From Rhodopirellula baltica (GTDB lineage: Bacteria > Planctomycetota > Planctomycetia > Pirellulales > Pirellulaceae), in assembly GCA_002901265.1 (NCBI GenBank), contig PPHI01000088.1, positions 1 to 36,323 of the forward strand: a DNA stretch of 36,323 bases, given 5' to 3'. The notes beneath the pieces are model-generated. The model searched no databases. It saw only the letters and a program-made list of their open reading frames with translations, and had not been told where the DNA came from. Shown piece after piece: positions 1 through 9,404 of the stretch. The translations under genes and the position numbers were made by a program. Numbering within the stretch: position 1 is the first letter of the stretch; each line of letters starts with the position of its first letter.

Positions 1-222
1 TCAAGCGAAACGTTTGCCACCACTGCGTGTCGATCGCGATTCGATCTTGCTGGGAACGATCGACGCCCCAAGCAGTGACATCGCATTTTCGATCCATGGC
101 GACACGCCGAACGCGAAAGTCACCAACTTCCCGCCGTTCGGCTCGAATCCCATCAGCCCCGGATCGTTAACAAGATCCACGACCTCCCGCCACAAGTCGC
201 CTCCCGTCCACCGTAGTGGAAG
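1..222. other. Left-edge sequence without a supportable gene
   Basis: Both strands are open here for 60-70 codons, but neither translation resembles a family I know. The minus-strand frame would run off the left edge. Its first codons lie in a diverged half copy of the GTAGTGGATCTTGTC-type repeat (about 161-180), so the apparent start is repeat-derived. A second repeat trace, GTAGTGG, lies near 213-219. I treat the stretch as intergenic or as the unrecognised end of a gene outside the window. Confidence 0.3.
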
Positions 223-469
223 TTGTTAAACTTCCCTCCGCCTCCTCTCCAACAACACCAAAACCAACCCTCGACTTGCGATCTCACACAGGCCGAGATC
301 AATCGCAACAATCTATGCCGACCAACCTTCCGTCTCTCGCAACACGGATACTTTCAGCTCGTACGCAGGGGCGTTCACTCGGTGACGGATCACCTAGGGA
401 TGGCAAGGTGCAGTCACAGTGCAAATGGCAACGAAGAGGTGTTACATAGCGCCTTATACGGCCAAATCG

Positions 470-642
470 ACCGTACGCTGGTGCCATTCGCAACCACGCC
501 ATTTGGAGACGTGGTTTGCTTCAATGCACGCTTTGAAAATCGGGTGGAGCTGTGGAGACACGACGATGAAAGCTGTCCCGAAAATGCCGTCTTAGCTTCG
601 GATTTCAGCCAGTTCGTCGCTCGTCTTAGCCAGGGTGAATAG
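470..642 (+). pseudogene. Remnant of a SUKH (SMI1/KNR4) family protein, C-terminal part
   Basis: The last 55 or so codons of an open frame ending at 642 read like the C-terminal half of a SUKH/SMI1-KNR4 domain: a hydrophobic LVPFATTPFGDVVCFNAR strand pair, then VELWRHDD, then an ASDFSQFVARL helix. SUKH proteins are usually 130-160 aa and often act as immunity proteins for polymorphic toxins. Upstream of about 440 the same frame is low in hydrophobic residues and unlike the family's N-terminal helices, and I found no matching N-terminal half in another frame. The gene therefore looks 5'-degraded. The call rests on pattern resemblance only. The 226 bases from here to the next gene hold nothing I can name. 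Confidence 0.4.
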
Positions 643-868
643 GGCTGTTCAATTCTGGGCGCGAGGCACTGCCGGCACTCTCGCTTCTTCCCCTCCCCTG
701 ACCACAGAACAGCTTACAAAATTGGAGGCCATTCCGGCTCGACCGAAACCGAATTCAGGTTTACTGACATCGCGAGCCTCATCGGGCCGATTCGCTTCGA
801 CGGCAATGCTGAAAGCGAGTGAAGTAAAATTCACACGAGGACCAACACCACTTTCCTAGACGGGAACC

Positions 869-1633
869 ATGGAACCTGAAAAGTACATACGCCCAACGAA
901 TGAGCAACCGTTGTCGCCGACGGAAAAAAACGAGCTGCTGGAAAAATACTTTGCCCATTACGAGAGCATCGCCAAGAAAAATCCGCAATTGCTGAATATG
1001 AAGCTACCTCGTGGGGCTTTTGAAGACCTGCTTAACAAGGTGGGTGTGACGCTGTTGGAAGAGTCACAGCAACTTGCAAGTTCACCGGGGCCGATGCGTG
1101 AGTTTCTCGACGCCACTGAACCACCTGAGTTTCTTGACCAACGACTGACGACCGAGTTCCGATCCTATTGCCTTGCATTGAACGCATTGAAGCAATGGGT
1201 CAGCGCCGAGTCAGCGGCGACGGACAGATTTCTGCTTGGTGGAACTGCAAGGACGCAATGTCGAAAGCTCGCAGACCACTGCTTGGTCACCGGGGACAAG
1301 CTCGAAGACTCGGTCGTCGAACTGCACCATCCTGTCCGAGACGGGCGTCCACCAATTCCGCTTTCGAAGGCGGGGCACGATGAAATCGAGTTCACGACGG
1401 CGAGCTCAGACGACCCAATCGGCATCGCATTGAGAGAGATCAAACGTCAAGGCAACCGTTCATGGGTCATGCTGCGCAAAGGATGCATGGCATTGATTGG
1501 TGAGGATGTAACTGACACGACCGCCGCAGTGCTCGCATCTTCTAAGACCTTCGCAAGAAAAGCCAACCAAGCCTCCGGCCTTACCTACGAAGCCCTGCTT
1601 GATTGGCTCAACGAAAACAACCTCGGGAATTGA
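869..1633 (+). CDS. Unrecognised 254-aa protein with an HHPxRDGRPP motif, convergent to the defence operon
   Basis: The frame starts at an ATG preceded by GGGAA and ends 33 bp before the stop of the convergent HNH gene. Residues 1-120 look helical and charged. Residues 131-170 hold a compact block with C131, C138, a TGD turn, and ELHHPVRDGRPPIPLS (H153, H154, D158, R160). The Cys pair plus His-His resembles a small metal-binding or degenerate HNH/treble-clef fold, but I cannot assign a family with certainty. No signal peptide or membrane segment is visible. Its place at the tail of a defence operon suggests an accessory role, for example a DNA-binding or regulatory partner; that is inference. 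The reading frame is well supported by length and by the lack of a better frame opposite. Confidence 0.7.
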   Translation: MEPEKYIRPTNEQPLSPTEKNELLEKYFAHYESIAKKNPQLLNMKLPRGAFEDLLNKVGVTLLEESQQLASSPGPMREFLDATEPPEFLDQRLTTEFRSYCLALNALKQWVSAESAATDRFLLGGTARTQCRKLADHCLVTGDKLEDSVVELHHPVRDGRPPIPLSKAGHDEIEFTTASSDDPIGIALREIKRQGNRSWVMLRKGCMALIGEDVTDTTAAVLASSKTFARKANQASGLTYEALLDWLNENNLGN

Positions 1634-1666
1634 ACACAGTTCAAAAGCGTAAAAATTTTCAACGTG

Positions 1667-2554
1667 TCACCCGAGAAATCGATGTTTGCGGTGCCATCGA
1701 CAGTGACCCCGATCGGGCCACAGCTGTTCATTGATAGGCAATCGGAGTTTCTTGCCGGAGTAGTCAGCCAGCGACGTTTGGCCGGGGCACGATTCTGCGA
1801 ACTCGCCAGCGGCGACGAGCACCCGATAGTCGTCGTCGATCGACCATAGTCCGCGATCAAATAGCCAATGAGCATTCTTGCTCAACGCAAGACCATTCTG
1901 CGGGTCATTGTTCCTCGAGTCGGCGAATTGATGAATATGCGCTGCATCCACGATGGATCCACCATCAAGCGTGGTGATTCGATAGCCAGTCAAGGCACAG
2001 GTGAATGCGTAGGCCGCCGCGACATCAATGCGAAACCGCCCGTTCCTGCCAACCTGCTCCGCGTCATCCGGCAATTGAAAGCTTGCATCCCGTGCGATCT
2101 GATCATCATCCGGAATGGGTAAGCCAACCATGTGGTACAGAGCGTTCCGCTCAGCCGGCTCGAAGTGCTTAGCAATGATCAATCGCCGCGCCGCCTCTCG
2201 AAATTGTGGAGCCGAACACGCTGTCAGAAAGCTGGGGTCTAGTAGGACGTAGGACGTCACGGATCGATGCTTCGAGAGCAAGCCGTCTTGAGCGAATGCC
2301 TTCCAAAATCCATCCGATTTCAAATGATGGAATGGCATGCGAATATCGATTCGTTGCGTCCGCCGATACGCTGGCGCCTGCGAAAACGTCTCAAAGCGAA
2401 ATGCAATCTCTGGTGATAGGTAAAGTGGTTGGCCACCAATTTCACCAGCTTCAGCCAGATCAAGCACCGTCAGCAACAACAACGGCTTGTGTGGAGCATT
2501 GTTTCGAGCTTTATTCAGTTTTGCGATGCGATCCAGCCAGGCTTCGTGATCCAC
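1667..2554 (-). CDS. HNH endonuclease with a putative sulfur-binding-like N-terminal domain
   Basis: This is a 295-aa protein with two visible parts. The C-terminal part is an HNH nuclease: C186, the DAAHI motif (H206), the N215/N216-x-P-x-N220 region, and NAHWLFDRG with H229 and D233, matching the HNH_2 type found in McrA-like modification-dependent enzymes. The N-terminal part carries NNAPHKPLLLLTVL at about 18-31. A HKPLLLL helix is typical of the N-terminal domain of ScoMcrA-like enzymes that bind phosphorothioated DNA. Reading modified DNA is thus plausible but unproven, since the sulfur-contact residues cannot be checked by eye. The start is GTG at 2554, 9 bases after the GIY-YIG stop codon, with GGAG about 12 bases ahead. 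It is the last gene of the minus-strand operon. No dnd or ssp modification genes are in the window. Confidence 0.8.
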   Translation of the reverse strand: MDHEAWLDRIAKLNKARNNAPHKPLLLLTVLDLAEAGEIGGQPLYLSPEIAFRFETFSQAPAYRRTQRIDIRMPFHHLKSDGFWKAFAQDGLLSKHRSVTSYVLLDPSFLTACSAPQFREAARRLIIAKHFEPAERNALYHMVGLPIPDDDQIARDASFQLPDDAEQVGRNGRFRIDVAAAYAFTCALTGYRITTLDGGSIVDAAHIHQFADSRNNDPQNGLALSKNAHWLFDRGLWSIDDDYRVLVAAGEFAESCPGQTSLADYSGKKLRLPINEQLWPDRGHCRWHRKHRFLG

Positions 2555-2563
2555 GATATACCA

Positions 2564-3472
2564 TCACTCCGAATCCGGTTCCGGCGGCAACTGTGTCTGG
2601 TGCCAATCTGCGTACGTCTGCTTGGTCTGGGCAACCTTCCACGCGGCACGGCCATTGGTGTTCCCAGCGGCGACAATCGCAGCACCGGCACTCGGGCTGC
2701 TGAGGTAGACATCTTCGGCAAACAGTAGCAATCCCTTATCCGGGATCTCGACGAGCTTCTTGTCGTCGACGAGTTGTTGCCGAAGCTCGCGGTAGCTCGT
2801 CCAACTTGCACGAGGTTCCAGCGTTGCTGTTGATCCTTTCAGGACAATGAATTCGCCATCAATCTCACGTGCCCTTGCAATGGCATCGCCAGATGAAAAC
2901 TCAAAAATGGGGGAGGTATCGGTCGCGCCGGTGGCTACGTTCTTATGAAGGCCCACCGACGGTTTGGGTTTGAGGAAAGAAAACCCAAGTACCGGCAGGA
3001 TAAGTTCGATGTGCTGCAAGAATCCCTCCATGTCAGCGACATCAGCTTCCGGCATCGGAGGTAACGGTGGAGCAGTCCCATTGTGGATCTTGGCTCGGCC
3101 TGCAGCGTATCCCATTGAGATCAAGCGGCTCTCCAGGTACCTCACATGAGCCTTGGTCAAATTCAGATCCTTGCTGATCACCGCGACACAGCGCGTCCAA
3201 AACTCTTTGCGCTCGTCCTTGTCGTGAGACGCCAGTCGCTTGAAGACATTATCGCCTTCGCCGATGTAGACGATCTCGCCAGATGGGTTTTCCGGATCCG
3301 GTCCCGCCAGAATGTAAACCCCGGTTCGAACGATCTCCTCTCGCTGTGCCAAGTCGGCAAGCTTGGTACGGGGCGCGACCAACAGCTTGCCCGACCAGTT
3401 CATCACTTCCGCGGTTAGCAAGCCAGATGCGTCGCCGTCGACGAGATAGATGCGTATCGATCGTCCAGCCAT
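2564..3472 (-). CDS. GIY-YIG nuclease with C-terminal DUF4357
   Basis: The GIY-YIG core is clear: GVYIL at 51-55, VYIGEGDNVFKRL at 68-80 (conserved Arg at 79), and the catalytic Glu at 114 in RYLESRLI. The first 50 residues (RIYLVDGDASGLLTAEVMNW) form the strand-rich leader usual in this subfamily. The C-terminal 100 residues, with GEFIVLKGSTA, a conserved SYRELRQQLVD helix and a serine/alanine-rich ASAGAAIV-like segment, match DUF4357, which often follows GIY-YIG domains in restriction-linked proteins. It probably cuts DNA in the defence pathway. The ATG start follows a 35-bp AT-rich gap, the most AT-rich spot in the operon tail, so an internal promoter here is possible. Confidence 0.85.
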   Translation of the reverse strand: MAGRSIRIYLVDGDASGLLTAEVMNWSGKLLVAPRTKLADLAQREEIVRTGVYILAGPDPENPSGEIVYIGEGDNVFKRLASHDKDERKEFWTRCVAVISKDLNLTKAHVRYLESRLISMGYAAGRAKIHNGTAPPLPPMPEADVADMEGFLQHIELILPVLGFSFLKPKPSVGLHKNVATGATDTSPIFEFSSGDAIARAREIDGEFIVLKGSTATLEPRASWTSYRELRQQLVDDKKLVEIPDKGLLLFAEDVYLSSPSAGAAIVAAGNTNGRAAWKVAQTKQTYADWHQTQLPPEPDSE

Positions 3473-3507
3473 GTTCTTTTTAATATCTTATCCGGATTCA
3501 AATCTTA

Positions 3508-4176
3508 TCAGGGACGGTGGCGGAGAGTTTCATTTGGGTGAAACTTTGTGACTTCCCTCACGCTCGTCCTGTGACACTCAGCGTCAGGTTCTGTTGACGG
3601 CTCTCCATTGGTAACCAAGCAGTTGGCGTCAATTGACGTCAGTGTGTTCAGCATGAGACCGGCGGTACCCGCACCTCTCAGCTTGAGCAGCTCGACCCAG
3701 CGTACAAACTCAGAAAACTCGTGCTTGCTAATTCGGTGGCTCGAGTTGCTTCGATATTTCGCGTCAAATATCTGAAGCACATCATCCGGGCCTGGCGTGT
3801 CTCCTGCGGCAGCCGTTTGAATCGAGACATCGATTGCGTGCTGCGTACCGTGGATATCGCCTGCACGGGTTCCAGCGCAGATCTGGAATAGCAGTTTACC
3901 CGAAGAGGCATCTTTGACGATGAATTTCGGCCAGCCGGCTTTATTTGATGCCGCTTGTGGAAACGTGTGCTCGTTCGGATGTATTCCTTTCACATATTCA
4001 ACGGTGTAGTTCGCTTGAAGGTCGTCGCAGAGCCGAAAGAGAAGATACATCTCCAGCAGAAAGCTGTTTGCCATGTCGAGCGGTGTTTTTGTCGACCAGA
4101 ACGCCGCTTTGGTGAGCCTCGCACCTGCATCCTTCACCTCACGCATTAGATCTGAATCTGATGAATAGTTGGCCAT
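3508..4176 (-). CDS. Possible PD-(D/E)XK nuclease, 222 aa
   Basis: I do not recognise the family, but residues 112-142 suggest a restriction-enzyme fold: HAIDVSIQ with D116, a loop, then the hydrophobic strand VLQIFDAKYR, giving D138-x-K140. The order D, then (D/E)xK on a hydrophobic strand, is the PD-(D/E)XK arrangement. Residues 37-52 form a hydrophobic helix (MANSFLLEMYLLFRL) that is probably buried. The N-terminus overlaps the preceding gene by 31 bases, so the two are likely made together. It may be the nuclease partner of the 286-aa protein before it. The C-terminal 30 residues (after about 190) look disordered. Confidence 0.7.
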   Translation of the reverse strand: MANYSSDSDLMREVKDAGARLTKAAFWSTKTPLDMANSFLLEMYLLFRLCDDLQANYTVEYVKGIHPNEHTFPQAASNKAGWPKFIVKDASSGKLLFQICAGTRAGDIHGTQHAIDVSIQTAAAGDTPGPDDVLQIFDAKYRSNSSHRISKHEFSEFVRWVELLKLRGAGTAGLMLNTLTSIDANCLVTNGEPSTEPDAECHRTSVREVTKFHPNETLRHRP

Positions 4177-5006
4177 GGAGTTGCTCGGAAGATCATTTCG
4201 AAAATGCGTTCTGATTCACTATTGCGTTCAATTCTGCCGTCAATGCGCGTGAACAAGGAAGGCTGTACGCCCCCAGAAACCCGCACTAGCGCGTCTGTGT
4301 CGGCTATCGTTATCGATTCGTAAAAGGCGGCGAGATCATGTTGCAGCATCGCCAAAGAGCCGCTCATTGTTGTGTCGCCGATTGCGATTCGGATCAGCTC
4401 GTAATCCAGACCCGTTTCACGCAGGCTTTCGGCCAAACGAACGATTTCATTCGCGTAAAAGTGTGCGTCGGCGTACTCGTTCAGTATGGTATCCCTCAAC
4501 AACGGCCAAAGGACAGCATAGTTTGCTCTACGCAGGAGAACACCAGCATCGATCTCGGCGACGCGTTGAACGAACACCAGGAGCCTCTCAACTGGCAAGC
4601 TGTTCACAAACGTGCCAAAACCCGTGCGTGACCAGAATATTCGGCCAGAAATGATCGTGTCAAAGTCGTCGTCGGAAAGTTTTACAATGCGATTGCGAAA
4701 GTGGAACTGAGGTGCGGCAAACCTCGTAATTCGTTCGAGTGAATATGTAAAATCTGAAAGTATTCTTCGCGGTTCCAGGTCGACACCATTGGCGAAGGTC
4801 ACCTGCGAGACTTCTTCCCTTCCTGTGTCCTTATTCGCTGAGCGGGAGACTTGGTCAACCGTACCGCGTCGAACGAAGTGAATGTCTCGATCCATGCGTT
4901 TGAAGAACACAATTGTGTCATTTTCTCGAATGTTGGGGATTCTTCCCTCCCCATTGGTCAGCGTGCCTTTCGCAACGCTGGCATCATGAATCGCCCAGCT
5001 TGTCAT
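4146..5006 (-). CDS. Unrecognised 286-aa defence-operon protein, possibly with a PUA/EVE-like N-terminus
   Basis: The ATG lies 13 bases after the DUF3883 gene. The first 60 residues include IRENDTIVFFKRMDR and IHFVRRGTVDQVSR, a pattern of two strands around a charged turn that resembles the [22 protein letters not shown] segment of the neighbouring DUF3883 protein. Both recall PUA/EVE/YTH-like folds, which in prokaryotes are often readers of modified bases. The remaining 220 residues are mostly helical, with no nuclease or ATPase motif I can see. The 3' end overlaps the next gene by 31 bases. A role as a modified-DNA sensor that recruits the downstream putative nuclease is inference; the gene itself is well supported by operon position. 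Confidence 0.7.
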   Translation of the reverse strand: MTSWAIHDASVAKGTLTNGEGRIPNIRENDTIVFFKRMDRDIHFVRRGTVDQVSRSANKDTGREEVSQVTFANGVDLEPRRILSDFTYSLERITRFAAPQFHFRNRIVKLSDDDFDTIISGRIFWSRTGFGTFVNSLPVERLLVFVQRVAEIDAGVLLRRANYAVLWPLLRDTILNEYADAHFYANEIVRLAESLRETGLDYELIRIAIGDTTMSGSLAMLQHDLAAFYESITIADTDALVRVSGGVQPSLFTRIDGRIERNSESERIFEMIFRATPWPTIHQIQI

Positions 5007-5019
5007 TGTGAGACTTCAA

Positions 5020-5889
5020 TCACTTTTCTTGCCTCGCATAGCTCCGAAGTACTGCTCGATATTGAAGGGGCTGAATGTCAAACTTTGATATCAGTTGCTG
5101 GCCAGAGTATTTCTTCTGGGTTGGTTTCGTGAGCGCATTGGTAACGACGAATAGAACAAACCGGGGATCCGTCTTCGCTTTGTTCAATTCATTGGCGGTA
5201 ATAATGAATTGCTCGTCTGGTCCGGAAGTTCCCTTCACCTCCACGCATTCGAACTTATCGCCCTTGGTGCAATGAAGGTCGTAACCGACTTTCTCTCGCT
5301 CTACAGACTTTACTTGCCACTCTGCTGCTTCATACGCCTTGGTCACAGCACTAACAGCAGCGACTTCAACTTTTTTGCGTTCTTCCGGGGCCGTTTGAAA
5401 GAAGCCGCCAGAAGATTGCTTGATTGCCTTCTTGCTTGGAAGGGACCTTGATTTCACCGATCGAAAACGCCGATTCAAGTAATCCACTGTGGACGCATCA
5501 AGAATTCGTCCCATGATTTGGCGATACGGAATTTGGTAACCGGTCGACTCAGTGATCTCTGCAACAGTAATTGGTTTGTCCTCAGGCAGTACTTGAAGAT
5601 TGTCAACTGGACGACGATATTCCCCGACGGCTCCAAACACTGACTGACTTGGCGAGGAGTAGGAATCAACAGCTTCCGCTCGGGCAATGATTCCGAAACC
5701 GGCTCGGAAATAGAAGACTATGTCCCCTGGGTTGGGCCGGTTTAACGTCACTTCGGCTCCGAGGCCTTTGCAATGTCCCCATGCCGCGACAACTTGCTGC
5801 TTCAGCATGACCGCATACTTGCCTTCGCCCTCCGGTTCCGTTTCATCAGTGTTGAAAAGCCAGTGCTCCACCTGGTTACTCCCACTCAC
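5020..5889 (-). CDS. DUF3883 protein with a putative EVE/PUA-like N-terminal domain
   Basis: Residues 171-270 form a DUF3883 (NOV-type) domain with restriction-endonuclease-like features: VGYDLHC with D204, then FECVEVKG giving E217-x-K219. Residues 20-100 hold a strand-rich block ([42 protein letters not shown]) like EVE/PUA-type readers. The two are joined by a basic linker at about 139-170. The same DUF3883 type ends the SNF2 helicase of this operon, so the domain occurs twice in the system. The start is uncertain: GTG at 5889 overlaps the DUF499 stop by 14 bases, while a second GTG at 5871 lies just after it. DUF3883 is common in defence loci, and its nuclease activity is assumed from its fold. 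Confidence 0.8.
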   Translation of the reverse strand: MSGSNQVEHWLFNTDETEPEGEGKYAVMLKQQVVAAWGHCKGLGAEVTLNRPNPGDIVFYFRAGFGIIARAEAVDSYSSPSQSVFGAVGEYRRPVDNLQVLPEDKPITVAEITESTGYQIPYRQIMGRILDASTVDYLNRRFRSVKSRSLPSKKAIKQSSGGFFQTAPEERKKVEVAAVSAVTKAYEAAEWQVKSVEREKVGYDLHCTKGDKFECVEVKGTSGPDEQFIITANELNKAKTDPRFVLFVVTNALTKPTQKKYSGQQLISKFDIQPLQYRAVLRSYARQEK

Positions 5890-8731
5890 TGGTCGTGAAC
5901 CCTAAGTTGTTGGCGTTTTCTGATGTGGCCCGTTTGATTTGATCGGACGCGCCTTCCGGGAACTCGGCAGTGATTTCGACGGACACTTTAAGGACAGCAT
6001 TGGGGTCGCTCGCCAAAAGGCTGATGATTTCATCGGCGACATTGACCATTTGCATCTTCGCGCCCGAAGGCGTGATGTCGATTGAGCCGTAGTACGTCTT
6101 TGCTTTCTTTGTCGTCTCGATCGCCGTGCCGCCTGCCGTTGCCTTCGGTTTATCGCCCCCTGATAGACCGTTCTCTTTAACGGCAGTGTTGCCACTTGTT
6201 TCCGTGCCCGATGCGTCTAGCGTTTCAGGTGGTGGCATTCTGATACTGGCTTCGTACGTTGCCGCAGCTTCGGGGTCGATTAGCAATAACGTCGCATCAA
6301 ACTGCACGTTATCATCGCCAAATCTGAATCCCTCATATTTGTTCCCGGTCTGACCAAATGCAGTTCCGTAGAAGTCCCTGCTTCCCGCGCCCTTGATGAT
6401 CGCTTGTTCGAGTACCCTACGGTCCTTCAATCTTGGCAGGTAAAGGTAACGTAGCGAGTCTTCCCAAAAGGTTTTTGCCTCGACCGCAGGCCGATCACTT
6501 TTCCAATAGAGTTCTTGAAGCTTTGATCGCAAATGAATCGGAGACCACGCCGAGATGACCAACTCGTTCTCCACACAAACACGCTCCACCTCAGGCGCAA
6601 ACGCACCACCACTGGTATTGAGCTGAAACGCCTCAATGGTTGTTTTGGAGTCCGTCGGCTTATGCTTCACGGGGCAGAGCAACCATTTAAAGCACTCGCG
6701 AACAACACGCGGAAGCACGTCTTCAGCGGTTTGCAATTCTTTCTTCGCTTGGTTTTCCTGAAGGCGGTCAATGTTCAGCCGTTGCTCTTTGACATCGTCC
6801 ACAATTGAGCCCCAGGCGAGCGCAGTACGAATGCAATCGTTGACGCGTGAAAGCGTCCCCCAGTCCGGCGCAATGAAAATCAAACGGTTGCTACGATGGC
6901 GAGGTGAAGTGCCGTGGTTGGTGAGATAGTTCTCAACCTCCTTGAAAGCGTCTCTGGTGTTGTCCTTCTGGAATGCGTGCTTAGGTGGAAGAATCACCAA
7001 TCGCAATGATGCGTCATCGGGAACGTCTTCGTGGGGAATGAACGGATGGACGCCTTCAAAGTAGGTGACTCCAGAAGCCAGCTTTTTGGTGACTTCACCC
7101 AGCTTCTTGAAGATGTCTGTGTTGAGGTCAAAGCGTCCTTTACGATCCTCCATTTCCCGGCGAAGGTTGGCACGCGTGTCAAACCAGAAACGAGTTGAGT
7201 CCTGGGTCTTGTCACCGGACGTGTTGAGATAATGCAAGCGATCCGACAATCGATTCAGTGCATCCGAATACAGCGACGATGACTGGCCCGGCTGTACGCA
7301 TCCCAGTAACACGCGACCACGGTCGATACCACGAGTGTCGGGCTTTCCTGATGACCCCTGTGACGAGCCAGCCGACGGAGCGCTGCCGAGGAATAGTGTG
7401 CGAGCGACGCGACGGGCGGCGTGGTACTCTCCAAATCGGGTTTCCTTGGTGTCAATTGCTGTTGTTTCAGCTCTTTCACCGTCAATGTCTTTCTCAAGTA
7501 CCGCATCCCAACCGGCGGACAAGTAGTAGACCAACTCATTACGCGAGTCACCATCGTATAGTGGCAGGCTGCTGGGCAGGATCAAACCGTCACTGTTGTT
7601 GTCTTTCCACAACCGGTAGATCACCTTGGCCATCAACTTTAGGACACCGCGAGTTCGCTGGAAACCTTCCAAGGTTGTCCAGTCCTCGTACAAACGATCA
7701 AAGACTTCGGGGTGAATCGGGTAGGCTTCGGTCAGTCGGTCATAGTAATGTGACTCTTGCGTTTCGGAAGGCATCCTGCCGCCTTCAGCAACGTACATGT
7801 CGGCGAACGCCCGGCAAGTCGCATCACGTGCTTCAGCATTTTTGACGCTATCGAACAAGCGACGACGTACAATCTCGAATGCTTCTTCCGTTGCGACTGG
7901 CTTCCACAATGCTTGTACGCGTCCGAAAGTCTTTTCCATTGCCTTGAGCGCTTTGATTCCACGCTCGCTTCCCGCTTCAATTTCCGAATCTGGGAGTGAG
8001 GCCAGCACGATCGCATTGGGAACAAGCTTGGCCGCCTCGGTCAAGGAATGTACGAAAGACAAATTCGTATCGTAGGTTCCTCCGCTTACGGCACCATTCT
8101 CTGGAAATTGACGAATATATGCGACAAGCTCGTCTACCAGCACCGCGCAGGGTGAACAGTCATGAAGCAGCTGACGAATGATCTCTTTTCCCGGCGACGT
8201 TCCGTTCTCATCTGCCTCCTTCACCAGCTTGTAACCTTCGTCACCGCCAAGTTGATAACCGAGTTCGCCCCAAAGCGTCCGGATCTCCTTGCGACCGCGC
8301 TTCCACGGTTGCCCGGGAGACAAATCAGCTCCGTCAATAACGGCAACGCGGGACTTGGGCACATCCATCAATCCGGCCTGGTCGAGCAAGCCAGGAATCC
8401 CAGCCAATTCAGCCAATGATCCGGTGCGAGTTGCCATGTGGTAGACGGCCAGCATGGTGTGCGTCTTGCCGCCGCCGAACGCCGTTTGCAATTGAATGAC
8501 CGGATCGCCGCCTTTGCCATTGAGCCGATTCGCAACCGACGTCAACAACAACCGCATGCCCTCAGTGATGTACGTGCGGTCAAAAAACTTGACGGGATCC
8601 TGGTACTCTGGCGTCGCCTTTCCGGAGTGCACAGCAGTGATGTCCGCAGCAAACTCTGACTGCTGAAACGTTCCTTCCAGAACGTCCGCGTGCGGGGTGA
8701 TGTTTTCTCGCCAAGGTTTTATTGGTGTCAT
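5876..8731 (-). CDS. DUF499 (COG1483) large P-loop ATPase of the defence core
   Basis: This is a full-length DUF499 ATPase of 951 aa counted from the ATG at 8731. A TTG at 8743 would add four residues and overlap the PtuB stop, so I prefer the ATG. Motifs: Walker [10 protein letters not shown] at 83-91 (K89) and Walker [11 protein letters not shown] with D200 and E201, followed by sensor-like ASLPDSE. The long C-terminus ends in a strand-rich domain ([16 protein letters not shown]) usual for the family. DUF499 proteins recur beside DUF1156 methylases and resemble the large ATPases of BREX/Pgl systems in size and role. It probably couples ATP hydrolysis to sensing or to assembly of the restriction complex. 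It lies directly after PtuB, so Septu sits between it and its usual partner methylase. Confidence 0.92.
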   Translation of the reverse strand: MTPIKPWRENITPHADVLEGTFQQSEFAADITAVHSGKATPEYQDPVKFFDRTYITEGMRLLLTSVANRLNGKGGDPVIQLQTAFGGGKTHTMLAVYHMATRTGSLAELAGIPGLLDQAGLMDVPKSRVAVIDGADLSPGQPWKRGRKEIRTLWGELGYQLGGDEGYKLVKEADENGTSPGKEIIRQLLHDCSPCAVLVDELVAYIRQFPENGAVSGGTYDTNLSFVHSLTEAAKLVPNAIVLASLPDSEIEAGSERGIKALKAMEKTFGRVQALWKPVATEEAFEIVRRRLFDSVKNAEARDATCRAFADMYVAEGGRMPSETQESHYYDRLTEAYPIHPEVFDRLYEDWTTLEGFQRTRGVLKLMAKVIYRLWKDNNSDGLILPSSLPLYDGDSRNELVYYLSAGWDAVLEKDIDGERAETTAIDTKETRFGEYHAARRVARTLFLGSAPSAGSSQGSSGKPDTRGIDRGRVLLGCVQPGQSSSLYSDALNRLSDRLHYLNTSGDKTQDSTRFWFDTRANLRREMEDRKGRFDLNTDIFKKLGEVTKKLASGVTYFEGVHPFIPHEDVPDDASLRLVILPPKHAFQKDNTRDAFKEVENYLTNHGTSPRHRSNRLIFIAPDWGTLSRVNDCIRTALAWGSIVDDVKEQRLNIDRLQENQAKKELQTAEDVLPRVVRECFKWLLCPVKHKPTDSKTTIEAFQLNTSGGAFAPEVERVCVENELVISAWSPIHLRSKLQELYWKSDRPAVEAKTFWEDSLRYLYLPRLKDRRVLEQAIIKGAGSRDFYGTAFGQTGNKYEGFRFGDDNVQFDATLLLIDPEAAATYEASIRMPPPETLDASGTETSGNTAVKENGLSGGDKPKATAGGTAIETTKKAKTYYGSIDITPSGAKMQMVNVADEIISLLASDPNAVLKVSVEITAEFPEGASDQIKRATSENANNLGFTTSEWE

Positions 8732-8739
8732 AGTGGGAA

Positions 8740-9402
8740 TCAATTGGCAGCTACAAAATCAATGAATAAGTGGCGAAGCGGAGCCGAAAGCTCATCATCT
8801 TCAATACGAGCTAGCTCCTCTTGAGCGTATGCCTTCGCATCCGCAGGCTCAAAATCCATCAGTGCCTGGACTATTCCCGGCTCAAGCTGGAAGTAAAGCT
8901 GGACGACTTTAGCTCGCCTTCGTCGCAACGGACCTCGGTCCTCATCGAGATTGAGGACACGAAGCGTCTCTTTTGCTCTATGCTCCTCCAACGGATTAAG
9001 ACCTTCCCGCAATTTGATGGAGCCGTCAGTTTGAAAGTGGAAGAAATGATCTGGATCTTCGGTTGACGGGTCGATCAGGTCATTCGCTTGATAAGGCCAA
9101 CCTCGTCCAGGCAAATCTTTGTGATGGCCACACGACGTATTTGCTCCACAACAACCCAGAAGATTTGACCACGCAAAGGTCAAAGACTGATGCTGTGATT
9201 TTCGCCGGAAATGCTCAATATGTCTCGTGCGACCGAGAAAGGATTCGCAATACGCGCATTTGCCCTTCTGCATTAGATCCAGTTGAATCCACACTGACTT
9301 CTTGTCTTCTCCAGTAAAGTCGTTGTCCCAAGTGTGCGTTTTGTGGCAGTAGTTGCCGAGGCATTCCGGAGCCTGCGTAAGGGAGCGGTCGAGCTTCTTC
9401 AT
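8740..9402 (-). CDS. ptuB: PtuB-like HNH endonuclease (Septu)
   Basis: This 220-aa protein is of the TIGR02646/PtuB type. It has the zinc and catalytic pattern CAYCE (C49, C52), HIEHFRRKS (H61, E63, H64), the [11 protein letters not shown] segment (N80, C84/C85), and NTSCGHHKD (C91, H93, H94). PtuB is the nuclease of Septu and also occurs as an effector with some retrons (Ec78 type). I chose ATG 9402 because it follows the PtuA stop by two bases, has AAAGGGG as a ribosome site inside the end of ptuA, and gives the family's usual MKKLDR start; a longer reading from 9459 would add 19 residues overlapping ptuA. No reverse transcriptase or retron RNA is visible nearby, so this is Septu-like rather than retron-linked. 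Confidence 0.9.
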   Translation of the reverse strand: MKKLDRSLTQAPECLGNYCHKTHTWDNDFTGEDKKSVWIQLDLMQKGKCAYCESFLGRTRHIEHFRRKSQHQSLTFAWSNLLGCCGANTSCGHHKDLPGRGWPYQANDLIDPSTEDPDHFFHFQTDGSIKLREGLNPLEEHRAKETLRVLNLDEDRGPLRRRRAKVVQLYFQLEPGIVQALMDFEPADAKAYAQEELARIEDDELSAPLRHLFIDFVAAN

Positions 9403-9404
9403 TG

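Noticed and set aside
1634-1666. Terminator between the convergent genes
   Set aside because: AAAAATTTT is palindromic but there is no GC-rich stem, so a terminator cannot be claimed.
7258-7845. 195-aa open frame antisense to the DUF499 gene
   Set aside because: A shadow of an intact conserved gene, Arg/Ser/Thr-rich with no domain pattern.
5876-8731. BREX or Pgl system
   Set aside because: DUF499 is like the large BREX/Pgl ATPases in role, but no PglZ, BrxL, BrxA or BrxB gene is present.
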